From Nephrocerus scutellatus (Eukaryota; Arthropoda; Insecta; Diptera; Pipunculidae), in contig OX352762.1 in NCBI GenBank assembly GCA_947095585.1, forward strand, positions 28,434,669-28,498,668: a stretch of DNA of 64,000 bases, written 5' to 3'. Both the position numbers and the translations under genes were made by a program. This document shows positions 45,125-56,484 of this stretch, in pieces. The stretch's first letter is position 1. The number at the start of each line of letters is the position of its first letter. The notes beneath the pieces were generated by a model that saw nothing but the letters and a program-made list of their open reading frames with translations, did no database searches and was not told the DNA's origin.

Positions 45125-47392
45125 ATAGGATCGACACTGATATCGAAAAATCGTGTGAGAATATTTAATAGTGAGGCATCATCCAACCAATATCCAGTTT
45201 TATATCTGCATTTAATTTTAATAGCTTCACTTTACATAGGGTTCTTGTTTAGCTTTCATTTCGCTTGTCACGCCTGTCCCTGCGCATTCTGTTTAACAAA
45301 AACTTTTAGGCGATTTGCTGCACTCTTCTGAGCTCTTACCTTTCTAGTCTTCTAAGCTATTTTTAATGACAATGTTCTGAAATGCAGAGTAGGTAATTTT
45401 TGTAAGCTTTCCAAGGTGAACAAAAACACGTTGATATTTTATATTCGCGATATCCACTTTAATTCAACCATTTCCTTAGACTTAAGGCTTAGATGCACAA
45501 GAAAAATTTATTTTAAAGTTAAATGTTAACTACTTTGCCTTTATGGCGTCCTTCTAAATAAAATTGGAACCGCATTTTATATGCTAATTGTAAAGAAAAA
45601 TATTTGTTATTCCGATAACTTACATGCAATACGTACATCGGTATGAATTTGAATTAAGCAATAGTCTTGCAGGCGCAGTCTGCTTGATTCTATTAAAATA
45701 CACAGATACACGTACAGCATTATCCATGGGCGCTAAAACTCTCGCGACCCCAATTCCGATGCTGCGGACCAAACCAGGCAAGATCTGTTTGTGAAACCAA
45801 TTAAAAAAAATGTTGCATTTGAGAATGCGAATTAAACGAACCGTTTATTCATCATTCAAAAATCTGTTAATCTGCAAATCCTTACAGAACCCGTTGAGCA
45901 TGGTACAGACGCCGTCGATTGGATTACGTAAGTCTGCGCACTTCTATTTTATTATTTTTGTTTTTTGTTTTTTTTTTTTTGATTAATTTGCCATGAATTT
46001 CGGCCTCATAATCGTCATAGTCGGTAAAGTTGGTATAGAAATCGGCTAACTCAAGTCGAGTTTAAATAAATGGATCAGGAAAATAAAATGAAAAAATTGA
46101 AACTAGCATAACACCACCGACAACAACAACAACATATCTATACACATATATACAAAAAACAATTTGAAAAGAAGGTGCATTTTATGGGTGATTTGTTGTT
46201 GTTGATGTCTTGCTGGCTATTTTGTGGCAATTTCTGCTATACGCGAGTATGTATCTGGCCATAAAGCTTACACCGGGTAGACTGGAACTACCTTAAACGT
46301 TTGGGAAATGAACAGCAAACCGCTCGTACAACAGCCTACAGTAGGGGCAATAAAAACGATAGATGACCAGGTCGTGTTGCAACGGAAAAAACTTGTTTCA
46401 GCAAAATCTGTACACACACATACATACTCGCTCGCGCAAAGCCGCTGATTATGATCTGTGTATACGCGATCTTGCGTATATTGATGCTTATAAATCTCAC
46501 TTAAGGTTAGAGTTGTGCAAAAAGTCATAAATTGTCCTCGAAAAAACGACTACGACGACGACGACGAATAAGAACGAATATGGCCAGCCAGTCGCCTCTT
46601 TCATATCAGTCCAGGCCAGGTCCAGTTCTGATTTGTGTTCTTTTATTGGATTTTGGGAGCCGTCTAAAAAAAGAAGGAGGGTTACCGAAAATCCTGAGAG
46701 TGACTAAAGCAAAACTGCTGAAGAAAACAAAGAATCAAACAAGTAGTTCCCAGTCGATTTCATAGCTGTATGCACAGCTTTAAATTTAAAGCTTTATCAA
46801 ACTCACGTACACAGGACAGGCACACGAAAACCTTCATGGCATATTCCGAGAGTGGCAGCATCAACTTTACTAATATGACAGCATCATCCAATGAACATGG
46901 AAATACGACATACGAGGGAACTTAACATATTATTGAAAGTGAATTTATGATTAATTTCCCATCACGACCACATTGTTCCAAGAAATAATATATGTTCTTG
47001 AATATTTAATTATCGTATTTTTTCGCCTAATCACGTCATTAGTTTATTTCCAATCAATCAAGAGGCTGCACGTTTCTGATCTCATGATGAATTTTTGGTT
47101 TCCTTATTAGCCATAAAATGCTAGGGTCGCCGCTCAGGTAGGCCCTAAGCTTACAGTTTAATTTGGAGCGTAGTGTAATTAAAGTGCAAACATAGAATGA
47201 AAGCAGATTTTTTACGAAAAGCTTGCTACTTTACCATAAAACGAAGTCATGATTCCAATGTCTGCTGATTCACGCATTGTATCTGCAATTCGAACGCTTT
47301 CGGTTTCAACTTCGCCTGCTGTTCTTTGAGATGCAATTTTAAAATGATGCATAGCATTTGCCGTCTGGAGGCATTACTACGAGTTTGTTATC
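45125..47392. other. no gene seen
   Basis: AT-rich DNA with a T-run at about 45957-45980 and a short (CGA)n at about 46548-46567. A 77-codon frame at 46532 is Arg/Lys-rich because of the CGA repeat and has no recognisable domain. Confidence 0.5.
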
Positions 47393-47396
47393 TGTA

Positions 47397-48235
47397 ACAA
47401 GTAAATGTAAAAAAACTTCGTTTTTCGGGTACAAACTTTTATATATACATCGAAAGACGCCACACAGTCATTTATTATTTGGTAATAATCGCCAAAATAT
47501 CTGTTTTTGAGGTAGGAGCTAATTCAAAGAATTTTCTTTTTTCCACGCTTCACACGCGACACACGTTACTCGCGACAAGCGTCAAAAGGGAGATATCGAA
47601 ATGGGCCCCTGACATTGAGCCGCTCACAAAATTTCAGCCCTCTAGGTCATGTGAAAGGTGGTTAAAAAAACGAAGAATTGGCGCGATTTCAAACCATCAC
47701 ACGTGCCACACACGAAGCGTGACACGCGTCATACGTGGAATATAAAAAATGCTGGTTAAAAAAGACTTCAAAGAAGTCGAAAAAAAAATTTCAACCCATC
47801 ATACGCGACACACGCGACACGCGTCATACTCGGAATATAAAAAATTCTATTTTGGACTTAGACACTCACAAGATTTCAGCTCTCTATGTCGTGTGGAAAT
47901 TGGTTAAAAAGAACCTCAAAAAAGTCGAACACAATTTTTTTTCAACCCATCACACGCGCTACACGCGGCACGCGACTATTGCGTCATACTCGGAATATAA
48001 AAAATGCTATCTTGGACTTAGACACTCACAAAATTTCAGCTCTCTATGTCGTGTGGAAATTGGTTATAAAGGACCTCAAAGAAGTCGAAAAAAAATGCAA
48101 CCCATCACACGCGACACGTGTCATACTCGAAATATTAAAAACACTCACAAAATTTCAGCTCTCTAGGTCGTGTGGAAGGTGGTTAAAAAGGACCTCAAAG
48201 TGGTCAAAAATTCAGACAAAAAGGTGTCATGATCT
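47397..48235 (+). repeat. CACGCG-rich tandem repeat element, copy 2
   Basis: The leader gtaaatgtaaaaaaacttcg at about 47403 is followed by atcgccaaaatatctgtttt, then about five units with the gtcgtgtggaaattggtta landmark. It ends with gacctcaaagtggtc at about 48207. The end phrase is shared with copy 3. An open frame of 143 codons crosses it (repeat peptide with SKKSKKKFQPI and RDTRHTRNIKN). I attribute it to the unit lacking stops in that frame. Confidence 0.85.
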
Positions 48236-48236
48236 C

Positions 48237-48910
48237 AAATAACTACTTATGTTAAGCGCGTTAAATTCTGACCGCGGCAGCATAATAACATGGGTGAAAA
48301 TAATAAAGTAGAAATAAAGTAGAATTTAACGCTTCCAAAACCAAATGCTATCTCCTGTCGTCTAAGCGAATCCTTATTCCACAGTCATTATCCATAAAAG
48401 GCACTTGCATCTAGGAAACTGAAAAATTCGCAATTCTCAGTAAGTGTAAGACAAGCTTCAATGTGCTGCGAAATGTTTAGGTTTTCTTACACGGTACAAA
48501 AAAGATGTCACTCCATCTGATCTGACTACTATCTACAAGGAGTTTATTATTATCATATCGGGTGAGGTGCGCCTAAGACTGCCTTGCATCTTCTAGAATC
48601 TAGATAGAATACAAAAACTTATCGAACAGCGAAATCAATAGATTCGCTTGACCTGTTTTATCGCTTCTTCGAACAGCGGTGCTCAAGAGAAATAGCCAGT
48701 TGCATGCCAACTCTCCTTGAATTCCACCGCAATACTCGTGGCGCTATAAATGCTCATCAGTGTGCAAAGCTCTATTTTTTCCCTTCGCTACGATGCACAT
48801 GCATTCAAGACAGATGCTCTGTTTGCCTCTTTTGCCATAAGCCTACGCTTTGGCAATCATATGTATATAAGGGTGCGAACCTCTTTTTATAAAAAAAAAA
48901 AAAAAAAAAC
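48237..48910 (+). pseudogene. Jockey-like LINE, 3' fragment with poly(A)
   Basis: Matches by eye 16305-17010 of the best copy (ttaagcgcgttaaattctga at 48251, gaatttaacgcttcc, ggcacttgcatctaggaaac). There are internal deletions, and a 50-base foreign-looking piece lies near 48540-48590. The 3' end reads atataagggtgcgaac at about 48865 and finishes with a 20-base A run at 48890-48909. It begins immediately after the CACGCG repeat element. Confidence 0.8.
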
Positions 48911-49349
48911 CTTATTACTTCAAAAATGAGGCCAGAGCTTGAATTTCAACCAATTCAGATCGTTTCCGGAACATGAATAATTAGTGTTTCTTTAAAAATA
49001 TGTATGACATACATATAACCTGATGAGATGTAATTTTAACTCATTTCCGCTACGTTCCAAAGAGAAAACGAAACCATTGACTTATATAAATCTCTTATTA
49101 ATAAGCATATCTGAAAATTGTTCTTCCTGGATTACAGAAACATCATAAAATCATCATCATAATTTCTCTACTACGCCCGACATCGCACCCCCAGGTCTTA
49201 GTGTACCCTAATTTACGGCCGGTTCAATCGCAATCGTGGTGACTTGAATCTGATTCTCGGATGCAGTCTTTCTTTCTGCTGCAATCCGCGCTCGAAGTAT
49301 TATACCAACAAGATAGTAGTCCGGGTCAACGTTTCTATCTTGGTACTTT
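48911..49349. other. no gene seen
   Basis: Flanking DNA between two LINE 3' ends, nothing recognised. Confidence 0.5.
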
Positions 49350-49475
49350 CGTACTGTCATTCGCATGTGCATTGAAATCTCCTCTTTTTCTCTTCCTAAT
49401 TTCATACCACCCTGGTAGTGCCGAGCATTGTAAGTGTACCAATTCCGTGAGCGTGTTTTTTTTATTTAAAAAATA
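49350..49475 (+). mobile_element. Jockey-like LINE 3' tail
   Basis: gaaatctcctctttttctct followed by agtgccgagcattgtaagtg and a T/A-rich end corresponds to 16900-17010 of the best copy. Only the tail is present. Confidence 0.6.
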
Positions 49476-49804
49476 CAACTTTTGAGCTGTCATTTTCGAA
49501 GCAATTGCCATACTTGGGTACCGCCGAAACGTGGTTAGTAAGCAGAAGCCAGGTTTTTTAAGGAATAAGACTCTACAAATGCTTCGAAATCTTCTACTTT
49601 TTTATTGTAGCCACCCATATTATTTGCGATCCTTTCTTTTTTCTTTGACCCGATGTGGCTATTTTGGTCGCAAAGGACTTTAGATAACACTTTTAACTTC
49701 GACCAGCCGGTGTTAATGTAGTCGGTTGTTGCAGTCTGTGACAGTCGCTAGGATTTGTTTTCTAAAAACTTTTATTTAACTTGACTTTACCCCCTTTTAT
49801 ATGT
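49476..49804. other. no gene seen
   Basis: Short intervening DNA, nothing recognised. Confidence 0.5.
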
Positions 49805-50425
49805 ACTTTCGACCACTTTGAGGTCCTTTATAACCACCTTCCAAACGACCTCAAGAGCTGAAATTTTGTGAGTGTCTAAGTTCAAAATAGCATTTTTCAT
49901 ATTCTTGTGAATATTGCATTATTTTATATTCCGAGTATGACGCGTGTCGCGTATGTTGCGTGTGATGGGTTGACATTTTTTTCGACTTCTTTGAGGTCGT
50001 TTTTAACCTACTCTCACATGACCTAGAGAGCTGAAATTTTGTGAGTGACTCAGTCCAAAATAGCATATTTAGTATTCCACGTCTGACGCGTATTCGATGG
50101 TGGCGCGTATGATGGATTGAAATCACGCCATTTTCTTTTTTTAAGGTCTTTTTTAACCACCTTTCGCACGACCTAGAGGCCTGAAATGTTGTGAGCGGCT
50201 CAATGTCAGGGGCCCATTTTGATATCCGGCTTTTGATGCGTGTTGCGTGTCACGTGTGGCGCGTGTGAAGCGTGGAAAAAGGAAAATTCTTTGAAATAGC
50301 TCCGACCTCAAAACAGATACTTTGCCGATTATTACCAAATAATAAACGACTGTGTGGCGTGTTTCGATGTATATATAAAAGTTTGTACCCGAAAAACGAA
50401 GTTTTTTTTACATTTACTTGTTTTT
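49805..50425 (-). repeat. CACGCG-rich tandem repeat element, copy 3
   Basis: Inverted relative to copies 1 and 2. The leader lies at 50270-50425 and reads on the minus strand gtaaatgtaaaaaaaacttc, then gccacacagtcgtttattat. About four units follow, and the copy ends with gacctcaaagtggtc at about 49815. Copies 2 and 3 face each other across 1.6 kb that contains two LINE 3' ends. Confidence 0.85.
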
Positions 50426-51591
50426 TGTACTGATGCGCTAGATCAGTCATCTAGCACCTTTTGAAAGTCTGCTGGTTTGTCGTGGGTTTATATAAGGTTC
50501 TATTTGGCAGTTGCATCTATTAGTGACATTAGCTATAAGGTAGTTTTGACGATATAAGTGGTGATCCTGGGTTGGGAGTTTTAAACTCCTCACGAATGTC
50601 TAGACCAACTGAGACGTCGTGATAGTGATTCTGTGATTCTGATTAAATTAAGCTTTGTAGGCTGGTTTTCTAAGTTAAGATTTATGTTAAGACATTATGT
50701 TTGCCATAATTTGGATCTTGTTGGGGTGATTTTAAGTTCGGTTTTTGTGGTGAGATAACCAAACTAATCTTGGTAGCAAGACACAGCAAATGATTACAAC
50801 CCACATCCGGGTTATTGGTTTGACATTTCTGTACATATTTCTATTTAATTTGTTATCCAATTTAGACGAAATTTTCTTCTAACCAATTCTCGCTTTGTTT
50901 GTGTGCATTTGTATAGTCTCTATAGAATTCCTGGGCAGTGATAAAAATCACAGTTCAGAAGCTAAAAATGCGGGCACACTAAGCATCAGTGCACTCAAAA
51001 TGATAATTGAAAATGATCTCAAAGAGTCCACACAAACACACTGGAGTGTACAATCGTCAGACATATGTGAAGTGTGTTCAATTATTGTTACTTTTAATTT
51101 TCCCCTTGAAATGCTACAGCAGACATAAACCAACACAAAAAATACCGCCCCAGGACAACTGAATATCAAAAGGATGTCGACTACTACAATCGCCAGGAAT
51201 CAGTTTTTATTCCTCATTAAACCCGTATTTGACGCGTATACACATGAGGGTTACGGACATAGCATAGCATTACCCGTATCAGTGTTTTCGAATACATAAT
51301 TGTAGCCCGAAAGCCGTAGTAACCCGCGTAAGATTTGTTGCCAACATTGGGACACTTGAATTACCAACAACCGGAAGATTTGTACTCAACTCATACACAA
51401 TTCAAACTCTTGAGAAATATAAAATTATGTTAATGTCGATTTTGAATAAAATTTTCTAAATGTAATTGGGAATTCTTTCATTCATCCATTCATTCATTTT
51501 GAAAATATTTTAATGAATGCATGAATGGTAAGCAAGTGGACAAAGAAACCTTCCATTGAATGGAAATAGAATTTAGCTCCCACTTAGCAGG

Positions 51592-51622
51592 CAGTCAGTC
51601 AGTCAGTCAGTCAGTCAGTCAG
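51592..51622 (+). repeat. (CAGT)n microsatellite
   Basis: About seven and a half perfect CAGT units. Confidence 0.95.
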
Positions 51623-52585
51623 CACTTGAGGGAAACTGTCGCAGAACAACTTTGGGCTGCCTTGTAAGCTCGCGTCAAACTTCAAATTGCACGCATAAGT
51701 GGAAATAATGTATCAGCAACAAAATACTCGAAAAAATCAAATCTTGTATATAGTATACAGTATACAGGGTAATTAGCTCATAAAATCAATCGCCATTAAT
51801 TAGGCTCGTGGCTGCTGTATGCATTCTCCAAACGAACGAACTTCACACGCACCATTGGGCGAGTGAGTACCGAGCTGGCTGCCGCACCACTTGAAAATCG
51901 ATTACTTCCGTTGGTGCTTGGTGCTGCTGAGTGTGCACCAGACTCAACAATTCCAACCTCTGACAATCTGTTAAGCGTTGAGCAATCAAATCAAATCAAA
52001 TTGTCATTCTGCTCTTAATGTACTCGTACATCGATTGCTATATGCACTGCACTGCAGTAGTGCAGTGGCACAATCGCACAATTGGCATTGCATTGCGTTT
52101 CGTCGTTCCGGTCGTTTCGCAATCTAATTCAGTGCGACAGTGGGGTTAACTGATGGACGTTCTTCATATATATCTCTGTATACGCTTTACGCTTGACTTG
52201 TGAATAAAGTCGCTTCGTCTCGTTTTTGTTTTGAATTTGAATTCACTCGCTGTAGTTTCTTCTTCTCATTTTGGTGTTGTTTTTGTTTTTTTGTTTTTGC
52301 TTCACCTTCTAATTATCATGTTGTGCATTATCAGCAGCGCATTGTGCGCTCCATTCTCATGGCCAACCAAGATTGATCATTAATTTTTTTTCGCGCGAAA
52401 TTTGCAATAATTACTGTTTGAAGGTTAAATCTGTCTGTCTGTCTGTAGTGTTAGCGTGTTAGGTGTGCCGTTCGAAGCTGCTATGATTTGTTTTTGTTGT
52501 TATTGTTTTGCAGTAGAAGAAGAAGATGTTCAGATTATTTAATTTTTAAGGTGATTTTTAGATTTTGTAGCTGGTTTTGCATTAT

Positions 52586-52740
52586 ATAAATAATGAGTTA
52601 GTTGTTGTTATACACCCATATATTGCTGTCAAAAACATAAAATTACCCATTTATTTAAATAATGAGTTTTATAACTTTTAAGAGTTAGTTATTGTTATAT
52701 ACCCATTTAGGTTTAGTAAAAATTACCCATCTATTACAGC
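52586..52740 (+). repeat. 88-base imperfect tandem duplication
   Basis: taatgagttagttgttgtta plus acacccat at 52590 is echoed at 52682 (gagttagttattgttatata, then cccat). Both copies end in aaaattacccat. Confidence 0.7.
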
Positions 52741-53075
52741 AGCACAGTTCAAGGCCCTTTTTGTTTGGAAACAAGTAGAAGAACATGCTTAACAGTCATG
52801 AACTTGGTTAAGCTAAAAACAAGAATTTATAAATTTATAAAAAAAAACTTTATTGGTTCAGAAAAATTGTACAGATTCACATAATTCACAATGAAATTTT
52901 TCAGGTTTGTAGGTCTGACGACTAAGGAGGGTCCCAATCCTAAGTGTTATCCTAAGTGTCATTTTACGACGCTTAGGAAATGGAAATATCTATTGAATGG
53001 AAGGTAGTACAAATTAATATCTTGCATAACGTAGAATTATATTTTATACATGTCTAGGAATTTCCAGTTGACGAA

Positions 53076-53515
53076 ATGAGTCGCTTAACGCTTCAGCAAA
53101 AGTGGGAAATGTTGGAAATTTACTTGCACAACAAAGACAATTGGTTCGAAATGGCAAGAAAATCTAGTACAAAATTTGTGGAAAACACGGGACTCACACT
53201 CGTCGTGTTCGTTCAGCCGAAAATATCGCCGCGGTGGCCGAAAATGTGCGCCAACGGCCGAGAACATCAATTCGTCATTGTGCATCGGTAATGAACATCA
53301 GCCGGTCTTCCATGCAACGAATTCTGCGTTAAGATCTAGGTTTGTGGCCCTATAAAGTTCAATTGGTCCAGCAATTGAAGCCCCGTGACCGTCCGCTTCG
53401 ATATCGATTCGCTGTGTGGGCCTGCGACCAACTCGAAATTGATGAGGATTTTTCTCAAAAAATCATCTTTTCGGACGAGGAGCATTTCCATCTCAGTGGG
53501 TTCGGTTCGTAAGCA
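53076..53515 (+). pseudogene. DD41D mariner transposase, N-terminal half
   Basis: The start codon at 53076 opens MSRLTLQQKWEMLEIYLHNK, the helix-turn-helix start of this family. A frameshift after about codon 30 moves the protein to another frame (ENIAAVAENVRQRPRTSIRH, SRSSMQRILR). A stop follows, then LGLWPYKVQLVQQLKPRDRP and CDQLEIDEDFSQKIIFSDEE, which carries the first catalytic Asp. The copy ends near SGFG, so the second and third catalytic residues are missing. Terminal repeats were not found. Confidence 0.85.
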
Positions 53516-53519
53516 AACA

Positions 53520-54090
53520 AAAATATCATATAATACAAATGGGATGAACTGGATATCTGTTTCTAGTCTGAGTTCAAGAATTTGGCCTCTAAAACTTCTC
53601 ACAGAAATCTGGAGAGTATCAAAATATCACTGGCCAAAGCAGCAACAACTTTGTCCAAGAATACCGTGCGTGCTGCTAAAGCCGAATGGACACACCATTT
53701 AAAGGCTTGTGATAAATCCAAGGCCAGTTATTTAGAATGATGGATATCGAAATAAATAAATTTTTTTGAGTTTTATACTTGTAACAGAGCGAGGATAAAA
53801 TTTAATACTTACATATGTAATTCGACACGAGTAACAAATGTAAATGGAAAGGTTTTAATTTTACCAAAAAAACAACGTTTTTTAGTAAGACAGATCAGCT
53901 TTTCCAGTTCGACAATAACTGTAGTCCGGTCCTCGACTCATCAAATCATTTCACGACATTGCGTCAATGCAGTGCTATAAAAAGACCTCCACAACCTCCT
54001 AATTCTCTCCTTTTTGTCCATTTTGATAGCAAACAAGGAATGGAGGTGTGGCCACAACACGACTTTCTTTTACGGACTGGGCCGGAATCT
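53520..54090. other. no gene seen
   Basis: AT-rich flank between the mariner remnant and a minisatellite. Confidence 0.5.
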
Positions 54091-54963
54091 TCAGTAAATG
54101 TATATTACATTTTGTTAAATTCTTTATATTAACTTCGAGTGCCCGTGTGTTTGTTTGTTTGTTGGTTTGTTTGTCGTGGAATCTATTTTTAACCCACTTC
54201 CTAAAGTCCGATTTCATTGAAACTTTGCACACATGCATATCTCCGCTGACAACACTTTCTATTAAAATTTGGGGACCCTCGGGCCTCGAGGTCGGGGGGC
54301 TCCGATACAAATACAAAATTTACCCGATTTTCTTCAAATTTTATATAAATGTGTATCTCTGATGGTCAACACTTTTTATAAAATTTTTGGAGACCCCGGG
54401 CTCCGGGGTCGTAAGGCCCCATACAACTTAAAAAAAGAAAAAACCGATTTTCTTTAAATTTTATATACATGTGTATCTCCGATACCCAATACAATTTTTT
54501 AAAAAAATTAACTCAATTTTCTTTAAATATAATAGACATGTGTATCTCCGGTGGACAACAGTGTTTGTAAAAATTTTGTTGACCCCGGGCCGCGGGGTCG
54601 TGAGGTCCCATACAAATATATATCTCCGATGGACAACACTTTTTGTAAAAATTTTGGAAACCCCAGGCCCCGGGGTTTTTTGAAAAACTAAACCCTTTTT
54701 TCTTCAAATTTTATGCACATGTGTATGTGTGTATATCTGAGGAACAAAACTTTTTGTAAGTTTTTTGGAGTGATTGGGTCCTGAGGCCCGAAGGGTGCCT
54801 ATATAAGTTTCTTAAAAATTAGCCTGATTTTTTTTAATGGGTATCTCCGACGGACCAAACTTTTTGCAACATTTTTGAAGTGAACGGGCGATGAGGCCAT
54901 GAGGGGGGTGCCCATATAATTTTTAAAAATTAGACCGATTTTTTTATATTTTAAGCACATGTG

Positions 54964-55973
54964 TAGGTTAGGTTAGGTTGAAGTGGCCGTCAGTCAAAAC
55001 CGACGCACTTAGACCATGAAGGTCCGTTGAGATACCACAAGTATCTAGGAAAATTCCATGCCTACTCGTTGAACCACTTGGAGCTTTGTATGAAGCGCAA
55101 GAGACTTTTAATGTCAATGTGGGTTAGATCGTTGAGATAGTTGAAAAAGAGCGCTCCCAAATGGAGCTTCCGCCTATTCGAGAGGGCTGGGCATGTACAA
55201 AGTAGATGGAGAGTGGGTTCCTCCTTCTCCTCATCCATGCAGCTTCTGCAGAAATCATTGGAAAGGACTCCTAGTCTTTCTGCATGCTTGCCTATGAGAC
55301 AGTGTCCAGTTATGACACCTATAATGGCACTAATGTGCAGTCTGTTTAGAGACATCAAACACTTGGAGCGTTTCGGATCTAGCTTGGGCCAGATCTGCTT
55401 CATTGCTATGCAAGTTGTGCCGTTTGACCATCTACAATTGGTTTTTACTATAGCATCCCGTTTAAACAAGAGTTTGCACGTAGCGATCGGCATGCCTAGT
55501 GAACCATATTCAGGCAATAGGGGTAGTGTGGTCACATGTTTGACGAGTTCATCAGCCGTTCAATTACCAGGAATGTCTTTATGCCCCGGCACCCAGCACA
55601 GGTGAATGTTAAAATGCTCCGCCATCTCCTCAAGAGACGATCGGCAATTCCGGACTAGAATAGAATTTGTGGAGACTGATTCCATGGACTTTAGCGCAGC
55701 CTGGCTATCCGAGAAAATGTGGATATCCTTAACAGATATGACATTACTCTTCAGCCAAGACAAGGCTTCCTTAAAAGCCATGATTTCAGCTTGGAAAACA
55801 CTACAGTGATCAGGAAGACGGAAAGAGAGACTTAGATTTAGTCTTTTTGAAAAGACACCTCCGCCAACCCCTTCATTAGTTTTCGACCCGTCTGTGTAGA
55901 AATGAATTCCTTCATTTTCCAAGTAGATACCTTGCTCCCAAGAAGACCTGGAAGGGATGTGTATCTCCTTAAA
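54964..55973 (-). mobile_element. 5'-truncated LINE with a TTAGG-like tail
   Basis: The element inserted in the minisatellite between two copies of cacatgtg (54956-54963 and 55974-55981), which act as target-site duplications, although the minisatellite itself also contains this string. On the minus strand it encodes RNase H and the C-terminal part of ORF2. It ends with ggccacttcaacctaaccta, then acctaca, a short CCTAA repeat. The LOA/R1-type group is inferred from the RNase H and cysteine motif. Confidence 0.75.
55062..55970 (-). pseudogene. LINE RNase H and C-terminal domain
   Basis: From 55970 the minus strand reads EIHIPSRSSWEQGIYLENEG, then the RNase H start HFYTDGSKTNEGVGGGVFSK, FQAEIMAFKEALSWLKS, IHIFSDSQAALKSMES and CWVPGHKDIPGN. 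The catalytic D-E-D-H/D pattern is recognisable. A TGA in the same frame (at about 55559) breaks the protein between GN and TADELVKHVTTL. Everything downstream remains open to the end, including ITGHCLIGKHAERLGV, the zinc-like CRSCMDEEKEEPTLHLLCTC and FIQSSKWFNE. It is a single-stop pseudogene and therefore fairly young. Confidence 0.85.
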
Positions 55974-56484
55974 CACATGTGGACAAAACTTTTAGTACAA
56001 TTTTTGGAGTGACCGGGTCCTGAGGGCCCTGAGGCCAATATTAATTTTTTAAAAATTAGCCCTATTTTCTTCAAATTTTCAATACATGTGTATCTCCGAT
56101 GGCAACACTTCCAATCGAAATTTGGAAGTGACTGTGTATCTCCGGTGACAACAGTTTTTGTAAAAATTTTGAAGTAAAGGGGCTCTAAGATTAATTTTTG
56201 CCAAATTAACCCGGTTCAAACTTTGCACACATATGTATCTCCTTTTAGAGAATTTACATGAAAATTTTTTTGGGTTGTTTTTTTAATTTCTTTTGCACTT
56301 AACAGATTTCCCATAAGATCTATACATTTTGAGATATTTGCAAAAACTCGAAAAGCTGTCGAAGTAAACTGGCACTTCCGGTAGGCCGATTTCCGCCAAA
56401 ATTAACTCGGACCTACAAATTTATGTAAAAAGCTTAAATATGAATTTTAATCACCCATCAATTCATCCCTCTGGGCTGTAGAGT

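Larger units (their letters stand above)
50430..53070. other. no gene seen; microsatellites and one hairpin
   Basis: Contains (ATTC)n-like DNA at 51478-51500 and (TCTG)n at about 52431-52446. A perfect nine-base stem (cactgcact with agtgcagtg) lies at 52045-52067. No recognisable coding region. Confidence 0.5.
54095..56480 (-). repeat. long Helitron-associated minisatellite array interrupted by a LINE
   Basis: About ten degenerate units of 70-120 bases, each with acatgtgtatctccgatgg, acactttttgtaaaaatttt and a GC-rich ccccgggcc/gaggcccc block, lie at 54220-54955 and 55975-56260. The left edge (54100-54175) holds the family's end with gcccgtgtg and a (GTTT)n run, in reverse orientation to the copies at 7940 and 43262. 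A LINE is inserted at 54964-55973. The right flank (56260-56480) fades into AT-rich DNA with a cagacagacagacag run at about 56502-56516. Confidence 0.8.

Noticed and set aside
46532..46765. Small Arg/Lys-rich protein
   Set aside because: The basic start comes from a CGA microsatellite; the remainder has no recognisable fold or context.
47735..48242. Open frames of 143 and 118 codons with repeated RDTRHTRNIKN-like blocks
   Set aside because: They follow the period of the CACGCG tandem repeat and shift frame between units; the unit simply lacks stops in these frames.
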